Assembly (NCBI RefSeq): GCF_003324565.1 | Contig: NZ_QOLA01000029.1 | Location: 1-64,000, forward strand | DNA length: 64,000 bases | DNA from: Streptomyces sp. SDr-06 | GTDB taxonomy: Bacteria; Actinomycetota; Actinomycetes; Streptomycetales; Streptomycetaceae | Direction: 5' to 3' | Shown: positions 51,091 through 59,715 of the stretch, piece by piece | Layout: every line of letters begins with the position of its first letter | Position numbering within the stretch: the first letter of the stretch is position 1 | Position numbers and translations under genes: made by a program | Notes under the pieces: generated by a model | Databases searched by the model: none | What the model was told of the DNA's origin: nothing | The model's input: the letters and a program-made list of their open reading frames with translations, nothing else

Positions 51091-52839
51091 TCAGAGGGCG
51101 TAGCGGGTGTCGGCGAGCCGGTACAGGCGGCGCCACAGCAGGCGGTTGAGGCCCACGACGTACAGGCTCATCACCGCCACGCCCGCGAGCAGGTGCGGGA
51201 AGTCGCCGGAGGCGGTGGCCCTGGCGATGTAGGCGCCGAGGCCGGTGGCCGTCAGGGTGGTGCCGCCGAAGGTGACGACCTCCGCGACGATCGAGGCGTT
51301 CCAGGCGCCGCCCGACGCGGTGATGCCGCCGGTGACGTACGAGGGGAAGATGCCGGGCAGGATCAGCCGCTTCCAGCGCTGCCAACCGTGGACGCCCAGG
51401 TCGTCCATGGCCTCGCGCAGATCGCTGGGGATCGACATGGCGCCCGCGATGGTGTTGAAGAGGATGTACCACTGGGCGCCGAGCGCCATCAGCAGGATGC
51501 CGCCGATGTTGATGGACAGGCCCGTCCTCAGGAAGAACCAGACGGCCAGCGGGAAGAGGAAGTTGGCGGGGAAGCTCGCGAGGACCTGCACGACGGGCTG
51601 GGCGATGCGGGTCAGCCGCGGCGAGAAGCCGATCTTCACGCCGATCGGCACCCAGATCACGGTGGCCGCGGCCACCAGGACCACCACCCGGGCCAGCGTC
51701 GCGAGGCCGAGCAGGAGGGGCTCGCCGAAGACGCCCAGCCCGGTCTTGTCGTGGAGGTAGCGGCCGAGGTCGAACAGGCCCCACAGGATGAGCGCGCCCG
51801 CGACGACGGTGAAGGTGATGTCCCCGGTGCGCCGGCGCGCTTTGTCGACGGTAAGCGGCCGGTCGTCGGTGCCGAAGACGCGGCCCGCTCGGCCGAGCGC
51901 GCGCCCTACCGGCCGCAGCGCCTTGCCGAGCAGCTGCGGCCAGGTGGAGCGGCGCAGGAAGTCGAGGACCACGGAGCGCTGGATCTCGCTGGCCTCGGAC
52001 TGCTCGTTCTTGAACTTCTCGGCCCAGGCGGTCAGCGGCCGCCAGAAGAGGAAGTTCACGCCGATGACCATGAGCGCCATGGTGAGAATGGCCCAGCCGA
52101 CCCTGCCGAGGTCACCGTCGGCGATGGCCGCGCCCGCGTACGAGCCGACGCCGGGCAGCGCGTAGTCCCGGTTGTTGACGCTGATGGCCTCGGAGGCCAC
52201 GAGGAAGAACCAGCCTCCGCCGAAGCTCATCATGCCGTTCCAGATGAGGCTGATCATCCCCGACGGCAGCTCGACCCGCCAGAACCGCATCCACCGGGTG
52301 AACCTGAACGACCGTGACAGCTCGTCGAGTTCGCGGGGGAGCGAGGTCAGGGAGTGGTAGAAGCCGAACGTCATGTTCCAGGCCTGCGAGGTGAAGATCG
52401 CGAAGATCGACGCGCACTCCAGGCCCAGCATGGAGCCGGGGAACAGGGCGATGAACCCGCTGACGGCGACCGTGAGGAAGCCGAGCACCGGCACCGACTG
52501 GAGGATGTCGAGCGCCGGGATCAGGATGCGTTCCAGACGCCGGCTCTTGGCCGCGGCGAGCGCGTACACGAAGGTGAACACGATCGAGGCGGCGAGCGCG
52601 ATGAACATCCGCAGCAGCGAGCGCGCGGCGTCGTAGGGCAGCCGCCACGGATCGGTGTCGACCTTGAGCGACTGATCGGTGGAGAACCGGACCGTGGTTC
52701 CGTGGCCCACCTGGAGCACGACGTAGAAGAGCACGAGCACGGCCGCGGCGACCACCGCGTCGACCCAGCTCAGCCGGGCCAGGCGGCCGGCGAGGCGGGA
52801 GGTGGCCCGGGTAGGGGGACCGCTCGTCCGGAACGACAT
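51091..52839 (-). CDS. ABC transporter permease with two fused permease domains
   Basis: 582 residues, about twice a usual SsuC/TauC permease. The first unit spans about 20-300, with the coupling loop LDELSRSFRFTRWMRFWRVELPSGM. After a charged linker (WAEKFKNEQSEASEIQ) the second unit covers about 340-580, with the coupling loop LREAMDDLGVHGWQRWKRLILPGIF. A single chain can therefore form the whole pore. ATG at 52839 follows GGAGG. It is followed 28 bp later by its ATPase gene. Confidence 0.9.
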   Translation of the reverse strand: MSFRTSGPPTRATSRLAGRLARLSWVDAVVAAAVLVLFYVVLQVGHGTTVRFSTDQSLKVDTDPWRLPYDAARSLLRMFIALAASIVFTFVYALAAAKSRRLERILIPALDILQSVPVLGFLTVAVSGFIALFPGSMLGLECASIFAIFTSQAWNMTFGFYHSLTSLPRELDELSRSFRFTRWMRFWRVELPSGMISLIWNGMMSFGGGWFFLVASEAISVNNRDYALPGVGSYAGAAIADGDLGRVGWAILTMALMVIGVNFLFWRPLTAWAEKFKNEQSEASEIQRSVVLDFLRRSTWPQLLGKALRPVGRALGRAGRVFGTDDRPLTVDKARRRTGDITFTVVAGALILWGLFDLGRYLHDKTGLGVFGEPLLLGLATLARVVVLVAAATVIWVPIGVKIGFSPRLTRIAQPVVQVLASFPANFLFPLAVWFFLRTGLSINIGGILLMALGAQWYILFNTIAGAMSIPSDLREAMDDLGVHGWQRWKRLILPGIFPSYVTGGITASGGAWNASIVAEVVTFGGTTLTATGLGAYIARATASGDFPHLLAGVAVMSLYVVGLNRLLWRRLYRLADTRYAL

Positions 52840-53020
52840 CACAAGAGACCTCCGACCACACTGTGGGCACAGGAGTCCCGGAGGCGCGACCGCGCACCCC
52901 GGCGCGGCGGAGCCCGACGTGGTGAGAAAGGAAAGGGGAGGGCGGCGGGCCCGGAGAACCCGGCCGCACCGCACCGCCGCACCGGCCCCATGGTGACGGG
53001 CGGGAGGCGTGGGGAAAGGA

Positions 53021-53068
53021 TCAGCGACGCCCGGCGGGGCGGCGCGGACTGGGAGGATCGGCGTCCAT
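53021..53068 (-). CDS. Possible 15-codon leader ORF upstream of the ABC importer
   Basis: ATG at 53068 has a good SD (AAGGGGGCAGCC) and encodes MDADPPSPRRPAGRR then TGA. It lies 181 bp before the permease gene in its 5' leader. It could be a translated regulatory ORF or chance. The remaining region 52840-53390 contains no gene I can support. Confidence 0.35.
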   Translation of the reverse strand: MDADPPSPRRPAGRR

Positions 53069-53121
53069 GGCTGCCCCCTTCGGTGATGCGGTTTCCTGTG
53101 ACGTGTGCAGTGTGCCGTTTC

Positions 53122-53137
53122 TTGCGCTGATACGCAA
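53122..53137. promoter_or_regulatory. Inverted repeat upstream of the ABC importer
   Basis: TTGCG-CTGATA-CGCAA, a 5-bp palindrome with 6-bp centre in an A/T-richer patch, lies about 55 bp before the small ORF. It is a candidate operator for the importer operon. Confidence 0.45.
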
Positions 53138-53391
53138 ATAAAGTCCTGGGTGGGCGGTGCGGGGAGGTCGGCCGGGGCCGACCGGTACCCGCCGGTCGGG
53201 GCGTACGACTGGTCCGCGGCCGGTCCGTGCGCCCGGCCGCAGTCGGGGCGACGGAATCCGGCCCCGAAGTCCCTTGATGGGGCGAAGAGTTGACGGAACC
53301 GGGCAGGGAGTGGCGGCCCGCCGCATGCCCGCACACACTCACGCTCACAGGCACGGCGATTAAATAGCTGGCGCCTTGGCCGGGGTGTCTC

Positions 53392-53432
53392 TAGAGTCGG
53401 GGACTGTTCGAGCGGCGACGCAGGGTCGCCGC
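53392..53432 (+). promoter_or_regulatory. -10 element and 5' leader hairpin of rsgA
   Basis: TAGAGT (53392-53397) is a very good Streptomyces -10 hexamer. It is followed by the hairpin GCGGCGAC (53412-53419) with GTCGCCGC (53425-53432) at the beginning of the predicted leader. No clear -35 is seen. Confidence 0.5.
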
Positions 53433-53465
53433 GGTCGGCGTATGTCGGTTGGGGAGGTGTGAACG

Positions 53466-53537
53466 ATGGCTGTCGTTGCGAAGGGCGCTGCCCGCATCCC
53501 GAAGTTCATCCCTCACACCCCCGTGGTCTCCGGCTGA
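53466..53537 (+). CDS. 23-codon ORF with strong SD upstream of rsgA
   Basis: ATG at 53466 has GGGGAGGTG at ideal spacing, better than rsgA itself. The product begins MAVVAKGAARIPKFIPHTP and stops TGA at 53535. It is hydrophobic/basic without Cys or codon runs. The stop lies 60 bp before the rsgA start. It is most likely translated and may be a leader peptide; no family is known to me. Confidence 0.55.
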   Translation: MAVVAKGAARIPKFIPHTPVVSG

Positions 53538-53597
53538 CCGACTACTGCCTCCACGCCTGAGCGCGTGGCGCCGGGACCGCCCTTCGAAGGGTCCCCC

Positions 53598-54704
53598 TTG
53601 TCTTTCTCTGCTTTCAACACCTCCACTTCGTCGCGCCCGCTCGCCGCATACGGCTGGGACGACGCCTGGGCGGCCGAGTTCGCCCCGTACGCCGCGCAGG
53701 GCCTGGTGCCCGGCCGGGTCGTGCGGGTCGACCGCGGCCAGTGCGACGTGGTGACAGCGGACGGCACCCTGCGCGCCGACACCGCCTTCGTCACCCCGCA
53801 CGACCCGATGCGGGTCATCTGCACCGGCGACTGGGCCGCCGTCGAGCCGGGCGGCGACCCCCGGTTCGTCCGCGCCTACCTGCCGCGCCGCACCGCGTTC
53901 GTGCGCAGCACCTCCTCCAACCGGTCCGAGGCGCAGATCCTCGCGGCCAACGTCGACCACGCGATCATCGCGGTGTCGCTCGCCGTCGAGCTCGACCTCG
54001 GCCGTATCGAACGCTTCCTGGCGCTGGCCTGGGAGTCGGGCGCGCAGCCGCTGGTCGTCCTCACCAAGTCCGACCTGGTCCCCGACCCGGTCGGACTCTC
54101 CTACCTCGTCCGGGACGTGGAGACCAGCGCGCCCGGAGTGCAGGTCCTGCCGGTCAGCGCGGCCACCGGCGAGGGCGTCGAGATCCTCGCCGCGGTCGTC
54201 GCGGGCGGTACGAGCGTGCTGCTCGGGCAGTCCGGCGCGGGCAAGTCCACGCTCGCGAACGCCTTGCTCGGCGCGGAGGTGATGGCGGTCCAGGCGGCCC
54301 GCGAGGTCGACGGCAAGGGCCGCCACACCACGACCACCCGCAACCTGCTGGTACTGCCGGGTGGGGGCGTCCTCATCGACACGCCGGGACTGCGGGGCGT
54401 CGGCCTCTACGACGCCGAGACGGGCGTCGGGCAGGTCTTCTCCGAGATCGAGGAACTGGCCGCCGACTGCCGCTTCTACGACTGCGCGCACCAGGCTGAG
54501 CCGGGATGCGCGGTGCTCGCCGCGATCGAGGACGGGTCGCTCGCGCGGCGGCGCCTGGAGAGCTACCGCAAGCTCCTGCGCGAGAACCAGCGGATCGTCG
54601 CGAAGACGGACGCGCGGCTGCGGGCGGAGATCCGGCGGGACTGGAAGGCGAAGGGGGCGGAGGGGCGGGCGAACGCGTCGGCCAAGCGGGGGCGCCTGCG
54701 CTGA
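53598..54704 (+). CDS. rsgA: Ribosome small subunit-dependent GTPase A
   Basis: 368 residues, circularly permuted GTPase: G4 VLTKSDLV, G5 PVSAATGEGV, then G1 LLGQSGAGKSTLANALLG, G2 TTTTRNL and G3 LIDTPGLRGV. An N-terminal OB-fold binds RNA, and a C-terminal zinc site is CRFYDCAHQAEPGC. It assists maturation of the 30S subunit. The start is probably TTG at 53598 (SFSAFNTST follows) with GAAGGG upstream; GTG at 53565 is the alternative. The C-terminus is very basic. Confidence 0.93.
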   Translation: MSFSAFNTSTSSRPLAAYGWDDAWAAEFAPYAAQGLVPGRVVRVDRGQCDVVTADGTLRADTAFVTPHDPMRVICTGDWAAVEPGGDPRFVRAYLPRRTAFVRSTSSNRSEAQILAANVDHAIIAVSLAVELDLGRIERFLALAWESGAQPLVVLTKSDLVPDPVGLSYLVRDVETSAPGVQVLPVSAATGEGVEILAAVVAGGTSVLLGQSGAGKSTLANALLGAEVMAVQAAREVDGKGRHTTTTRNLLVLPGGGVLIDTPGLRGVGLYDAETGVGQVFSEIEELAADCRFYDCAHQAEPGCAVLAAIEDGSLARRRLESYRKLLRENQRIVAKTDARLRAEIRRDWKAKGAEGRANASAKRGRLR

Positions 54705-54710
54705 CCCTGC

Positions 54711-54737
54711 GGGGCGCGGGGGCTGCCCCCGCGCCCC
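54711..54737 (+). terminator. Intrinsic terminator of rsgA
   Basis: GGGGCGCGGGGG (54711-54722) and CCCCCGCGCCCC (54726-54737) form a 12-bp stem with a 3-nt loop, 6 bp after the stop codon. Confidence 0.7.
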
Positions 54738-54764
54738 CTCGCGGCGCCGCCCCGCCCCACCCCC

Positions 54765-55036
54765 TCGCGCAGTTCCCCGCGCCCCTTTCAACCCGGCTTT
54801 CGTCCGCGGGCCGCGGGTGGCTGATCGCGCAGTTCCCCGCGCCCCTCGAACCCCCTTCGATCTGCGGATCGTGCTCGCTTCTCGCGCAGTTCACCATCCC
54901 GCCCCTGGCGGAATGGTGCTGGCCCGCACGGGGCATTTCAGCCCGTCATGGGGGTCCCCCCTGGCCCTTGAGGCCTTGGGGGAGTTTGAGGACGAGCGCC
55001 GTTCAGGCGCGAACGGGGTCTGGGGCGCAGCCCCAG
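54765..55036. repeat. Cluster of dispersed Streptomyces intergenic repeats
   Basis: Two 22-bp identical copies of a CGCGCAGTTCCCCGCGCCCC element (54765-54786, 54825-54846) are 60 bp apart, and a degenerate third copy lies at 54882-54906. Further on, GTTTGAGGACGAGCGCC and the hairpin CTGGGGC-GCA-GCCCCAG (55020-55036) belong to another repeat seen throughout Streptomyces genomes. The 442-bp gap 54705-55146 holds no gene. Confidence 0.75.
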
Positions 55037-55146
55037 GTGCCAGGCGACGGAGCCCGGGTCTGGGGCGGAGCCCGAGGGGGTGGGGGGAGCGCCGCGTCCG
55101 AAATCCGCCAGCCACCCCCGGAGGGACCCCGCACACTGGAAGCGTG

Positions 55147-56517
55147 ATGGACGACGACACGCGGTACGAGGCGGTCACCAGCCGCGACGCCCGGTTCGAC
55201 GGCGAGTTCTTCTTCGCCGTGAAAACGACCGGCATCTACTGCCGGCCGAGCTGCCCCGCCGTCACCCCCCGCCGCCAGAACGTCCGGTTCTTCCCCAGCG
55301 CGGCCGCCGCCCAGGGCCACGGCTTCCGGGCCTGCCGCCGCTGCCGCCCGGACGCGGTACCCGGCTCCGCCGAGTGGAACGCGCGGGCCGACGTCGTGGG
55401 CCGGGCCATGCGGATGATCGGGGACGGCGTGGTCGACCGCGAGGGCGTGCCCGGCCTCGCGGGAAGGCTCGGCTACAGCACCCGGCAGGTGCAGCGCCAG
55501 CTCACCGCCGAGGTGGGCGCGGGCCCGGTCGCCCTGGCCCGCGCGCAGCGCGCCCATACGGCTCGGGTACTGCTCCAGACCACCTCGCTGCCGGTCACCG
55601 AGATCGCTTTCGCCTCCGGGTTCGCCAGCGTGCGGCAGTTCAACGACACCATCCGGCAGATCTACGCCCGCACCCCCAGCGGCCTGCGCGAGGAGGCCGG
55701 GACCCGGGCGACGAAGGCCGGGGTCGCGGCGAGCGCCGGAGTGCCGCTCCGGCTCGCCCACCGGGGCCCGTACGCGACGAAGGAGACCTTCGACCTGCTG
55801 GCGGCCGAGGCCGTGGCCCGCGTGGAGGAGGTCGTCGGAGCGCCGGGCGCCCGCACGTACCGGCGCACCCTGCGCCTGCCCCACGGCACCGCGGTCGTGG
55901 CCGTCGACGAGGCGGCGCCCGCGCACACCGCGGCCCGCCAGGGATGGCTGGACGCCCGGATCCACCTCACCGACCTGCGCGACCTCACCACCGCCGTGCA
56001 GCGCCTGCGCCGCCTGTTCGACCTGGACGCCGACCCGTACGCCGTGGACGAGCGGCTCGGCGCCGATCCTCGGCTGGCCCCGCTCGTCGCGCGGACCCCG
56101 GGGCTCCGCTCGCCGGGCGCGGCCGATCCCGACGAGTGCGCGGTGCGGGCGCTGGCCGGACGGGACCGCGCGGCCGCTCTCGTGGAGACGTACGGCAAAC
56201 GGCTCGACCTGCCCTGCGGCACGCTCACCCATCTGTTCCCCGAACCCGACGCGCTCGCCGCCCACCCCGATCCGCACCTCGCCGCCCTGGCGGCCGCGCT
56301 CGCCGACGGCGCCCTGCGTCTGGACGCCGGCGCCGACCGCGAGGAGGCCGCGCGGGTCCTGCGCACGCTCCCGGGCATGGCCGAGACGACCGTCCGGACG
56401 ATCCTGACGCGGGCGCTCGGTGACCCGGACGTGGGCCCGGCCGGAGCGGACGCCTGGCGGCCCTGGCGCTCCTACGCCCTGCGCCACCTGGAGGTCGAGC
56501 CCGCCGCGGAGCAGTAG
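55147..56517 (+). CDS. AdaA-AlkA fusion with incomplete AlkA domain
   Basis: 456 residues. The N-terminal Ada zinc domain (IYCRPSCPA and FRACRRCRPDA, four Cys) is followed by an AraC-type HTH (EIAFASGFASVRQFNDTIRQ) and an AlkA-like DNA glycosylase region from about 195. In the last part, LRTLPGMAETTVRTILTRALGDPD jumps directly to DAWRPWRSYALRHL. The segment of about 25 residues that carries the catalytic Asp in AlkA (FLPxD-type) is missing, as is the GxGxWTA Trp. It may act only as a methyl-phosphotriester sensor-regulator. ATG 55147; a GTG one codon earlier is possible. Confidence 0.9.
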   Translation: MDDDTRYEAVTSRDARFDGEFFFAVKTTGIYCRPSCPAVTPRRQNVRFFPSAAAAQGHGFRACRRCRPDAVPGSAEWNARADVVGRAMRMIGDGVVDREGVPGLAGRLGYSTRQVQRQLTAEVGAGPVALARAQRAHTARVLLQTTSLPVTEIAFASGFASVRQFNDTIRQIYARTPSGLREEAGTRATKAGVAASAGVPLRLAHRGPYATKETFDLLAAEAVARVEEVVGAPGARTYRRTLRLPHGTAVVAVDEAAPAHTAARQGWLDARIHLTDLRDLTTAVQRLRRLFDLDADPYAVDERLGADPRLAPLVARTPGLRSPGAADPDECAVRALAGRDRAAALVETYGKRLDLPCGTLTHLFPEPDALAAHPDPHLAALAAALADGALRLDAGADREEAARVLRTLPGMAETTVRTILTRALGDPDVGPAGADAWRPWRSYALRHLEVEPAAEQ

Positions 56518-56559
56518 TCCGACGGGCGGGCCCGGGGCACTTCTGAGAACGTCGAAGGC

Positions 56560-57660
56560 ATGATCCGTCTCGCACGCCTGCCCCTGGACCGCTGGTCGGC
56601 CGTGCTGCCGCCGCTCGCCCTCGCGCTGCTCGCGCTGACGTGGGGCCGTTCGCTGCCCGCCGCGCTGGTCGCCCTGGTGGCCTGCTTCCTGGCCGGCGCG
56701 GTGCTCGCCGCGGTGCACCACGCCGAGGTCGTCGCGCACCGGGTGGGCGAGCCGTTCGGGTCGCTGGTCCTCGCGGTCGCGGTGACCGTCATCGAAGTGG
56801 CGCTGATCGTCACCCTGATGTCGGACGGCGGCGACAAGAGCGCCTCACTCGCGCGGGACACCGTCTTCGCCGCCGTGATGATCACCTGCAACGGGATCGT
56901 CGGGGTGTGCCTGCTCGTGGGCGCCCTGCGCCGCAGGCTCGCCGTGTTCAACGCCGAGGGCACCGTCACGGCGTTCGCGACGGTCACCACCCTCGCGGGT
57001 CTCAGCCTCGCGCTGCCGACGTTCACCACCAGCAAGCCGGGCCCCGAGTTCTCGCCCGCGCAGCTCGTCTTCGCCGCCATCGCCTCGGTGTTCCTGTACG
57101 GGCTCTTCGTCGCCACCCAGACCGTGCGCCACCGCGACTACTTCCTGCCGGTGACCCAGCAGGGCGACGTCATGCGGGACGACAGCCACGCCAACCCGCC
57201 CTCCGCGCGCACCGCCTGGACCAGCGTCGCCCTGCTCGCAGTGGCGCTCGTCGCGGTGGTGGGCCTGGCCAAGGGGGTCTCGCCCACCATCGAGAGCGGG
57301 GTGGCCGCCGCGGGCCTGCCCGCCTCGGTCGTCGGCGTCGTGATCGCGCTGCTCGTGCTGCTGCCCGAGACCATCGCCGCGGTGCGCGCGGCCCGCCGCG
57401 ACCGCGTACAGACCAGCCTCAACCTGGCCCTCGGCTCGGCCATGGCCAGCATCGGCCTGACCGTTCCCGCCGTCGCGCTCGCCACCATCTGGCTGCCCGG
57501 GCCGCTGGTGCTCGGGCTCGGTGCGAGCCACATGGTGCTGCTCGCCCTGACTGTGGCGGTCGGCATCCTCACGGTGGTGCCCGGCCGCGCCACCCTGATG
57601 CAGGGCGGTGTGCACCTCTCGCTGTTCGCCGCGTACGTCGAGCTCGCGGTCAACCCCTGA
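56560..57660 (+). CDS. Sodium/calcium:proton exchanger family membrane protein (ChaA-like)
   Basis: 366 residues, about 11 membrane helices. The two alpha-repeats of the Ca2+/cation antiporter fold are visible: VAVTVIEVALIVTLM with MITCNGIVGVCLLVGALR, and VIALLVLLPETIAAVRAARRDRVQTSLNLALGSAMASIGLT (in part), with the conserved Glu in each. It exchanges Ca2+ or Na+/K+ for protons across the membrane. ATG at 56560 lies 42 bp after the AdaA-AlkA gene. Confidence 0.9.
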   Translation: MIRLARLPLDRWSAVLPPLALALLALTWGRSLPAALVALVACFLAGAVLAAVHHAEVVAHRVGEPFGSLVLAVAVTVIEVALIVTLMSDGGDKSASLARDTVFAAVMITCNGIVGVCLLVGALRRRLAVFNAEGTVTAFATVTTLAGLSLALPTFTTSKPGPEFSPAQLVFAAIASVFLYGLFVATQTVRHRDYFLPVTQQGDVMRDDSHANPPSARTAWTSVALLAVALVAVVGLAKGVSPTIESGVAAAGLPASVVGVVIALLVLLPETIAAVRAARRDRVQTSLNLALGSAMASIGLTVPAVALATIWLPGPLVLGLGASHMVLLALTVAVGILTVVPGRATLMQGGVHLSLFAAYVELAVNP

Positions 57661-57863
57661 CTCCTTCCGACTCCTTCCGTGTCTCCTGCCTCGCCCGGCG
57701 TACGTTCCCGGCCGACTAAGCGCAGCATTCGAGTCAGCGCCGTTACAGCCTTGTTGACGGCACGACCTCCCGGTCGGACGATCGAAAGGTAGTTGCTCCA
57801 TACATCCGATTCGGCCGGCGGAACGTCCCCCCACCGTCCGGAGAGGCCGAGCAGGAGGCACGT

Positions 57864-59705
57864 ATGTGTGGCATCACCGGCTGGATATCTTTCGACCGTG
57901 AACTGCGCGCGGAGCGGGACACCCTCGACGCGATGACCGAGACGATGGACTGCAGGGGGCCCGACGACCGCGGTGTCTGGGCCAACGGGCCGGCGGCTCT
58001 CGGCCATCGCAGGCTGGCGATCATCGACCTTCCGGGCGGACGCCAGCCCATGACCGTCGAGGCGGGCGGCCGGACCGTCGCCCTCGTCTACTCGGGCGAG
58101 ACCTACAACTTCGCCGAGCTGAAGGCCGAACTCACCGCCCGCGGGCACCGGTTCACCACCGACTCCGACACCGAGGTCGTCCTGCACGGCTACCTGGAGT
58201 GGGGCGAGGCCGTCGCCGAACACCTCAACGGCATGTACGCGTTCGCGATCTGGGACGAGCGCAGCGGACGCCTCGTCATGATCCGGGACCGCATGGGCAT
58301 CAAGCCCTTCTACTACTACGAGACCGCCGACGGCGTGCTGTTCGGCTCCGAACCCAAGGCGATCCTCGCCAACCCGCTGGCCCGCCGGTCGGTCTCGCTC
58401 GACGGCCTGCGCGAGCTGTTCACCTTCGTCAAGACGCCCGGCCACGCCGTGTGGGACGGCATGAAGGAGGTCGAGCCCGGCACCGTCGTCACCCTCGACC
58501 GCGGCGGCCTGCGCACCCACACCTACTGGTCCCTGGAGACCCGCCCGCACGAGGACGACCGCGACACCAGCGTCGCCCACGTGCGCGAACTGCTCGACGA
58601 CATCGTCCGGCGCCAGCTCGTCGCCGACGTACCGCGCTGCATGCTGCTCTCCGGCGGCCTCGACTCCTCCACCCTGACCGCGATCGCCGCCCGTCAGCTC
58701 GGTGAAGTCGGCGAGCGGGTACGCAGCTTCGCCGTCGACTTCGTCGGCCAGACGGAGAACTTCGTCGCCGACGAACTCCGCGCCACCCCCGACACCCCCT
58801 TCGTCCACGACGTGGCCCGAGGCTCGGGCACCGTCCATCAGGACATCGTTCTGGACGCGCTCTCGCTGGCCGACCCCGAGGTCCGCGCCAAAGTCATCCG
58901 GGCCCGCGACATCCCCATGGGCTTCGGTGACATGGACGCCTCGCTCTATCTGCTGTTCAAGGCGATCCGCGAACACTCCACGGTCGCGCTGTCCGGCGAG
59001 TCGGCGGACGAGGTCTTCGGCGGCTACAAGCAGTTCTTCGACGAGACCGCCCGCCAGGCCGACACCTTCCCCTGGCTGGTCAGGTTCGCCGAGCAGTTCG
59101 GCGACGACTCCGGTCTGATACGCCCAGACCTGGCGGCCGCGCTCAACGTCCCCGCCTACGTCAAGGACTCCTACGACAAGGCGGTGGCGGGCATCCAACG
59201 CCTGGACGGCGAGAGCGACTTCGAGTACCGGATGCGCAAGATCTGCCACCTCCACCTGACCCGCTTCGTACGCGTACTGCTCGACCGCAAGGACCGCGCG
59301 AGCATGGCCGTCGGGCTCGAAGTGCGGGTGCCGTTCTGCGACCACCGCCTCGTCGAGTACGTGTACAACACGCCCTGGTCGCTGAAGTCCTTCGACGGCC
59401 GGGAGAAGAGCCTGCTGCGCGAGGCGGCCCGCGACGTCATCCCGCGCTCCGTGTACGACCGGGTCAAGAGCCCCTACCCCTCCACGCAGGACCCGAAGTA
59501 CGCCACCGCCCTCCAGGGCCACGCCAAGGACCTGCTGGCCCAGCCCTCCCACCCCGTCTTCGACCTCATCGACCGCGAGGGCCTGCGCCGGGCCGCCGAG
59601 GCGAGCGCCCCGCAGATCCACCAGGCCTCGCGCCGCGGCCTGGAGCGCACGCTCGACCTGGCGATCTGGCTCGACCTGTACCGGCCGGAACTCAAGACGG
59701 CCTAG
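57864..59705 (+). CDS. asnB: Asparagine synthase (glutamine-hydrolysing)
   Basis: 613 residues. Cys2 of MCGITGWISF is the N-terminal nucleophile of the class II glutaminase domain (1 to about 215; CRGPDDRG and RLAIIDLPGGRQPM). The synthetase domain has the PP-loop LLSGGLDSSTLTAIAA and GESADEVFGGYKQFF. It makes asparagine from aspartate and glutamine. The gap 57661-57863 upstream should hold the promoter; none is clear. The gene stands alone, with no biosynthetic cluster nearby, so a housekeeping role is likely. Confidence 0.95.
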   Translation: MCGITGWISFDRELRAERDTLDAMTETMDCRGPDDRGVWANGPAALGHRRLAIIDLPGGRQPMTVEAGGRTVALVYSGETYNFAELKAELTARGHRFTTDSDTEVVLHGYLEWGEAVAEHLNGMYAFAIWDERSGRLVMIRDRMGIKPFYYYETADGVLFGSEPKAILANPLARRSVSLDGLRELFTFVKTPGHAVWDGMKEVEPGTVVTLDRGGLRTHTYWSLETRPHEDDRDTSVAHVRELLDDIVRRQLVADVPRCMLLSGGLDSSTLTAIAARQLGEVGERVRSFAVDFVGQTENFVADELRATPDTPFVHDVARGSGTVHQDIVLDALSLADPEVRAKVIRARDIPMGFGDMDASLYLLFKAIREHSTVALSGESADEVFGGYKQFFDETARQADTFPWLVRFAEQFGDDSGLIRPDLAAALNVPAYVKDSYDKAVAGIQRLDGESDFEYRMRKICHLHLTRFVRVLLDRKDRASMAVGLEVRVPFCDHRLVEYVYNTPWSLKSFDGREKSLLREAARDVIPRSVYDRVKSPYPSTQDPKYATALQGHAKDLLAQPSHPVFDLIDREGLRRAAEASAPQIHQASRRGLERTLDLAIWLDLYRPELKTA

Positions 59706-59715
59706 CGGCCGGGGC

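Noticed and set aside
57754..57795. TTGACG and TAGTTG upstream of asnB as a promoter
   Set aside because: They are 30 bp apart, too far for a -35/-10 pair.
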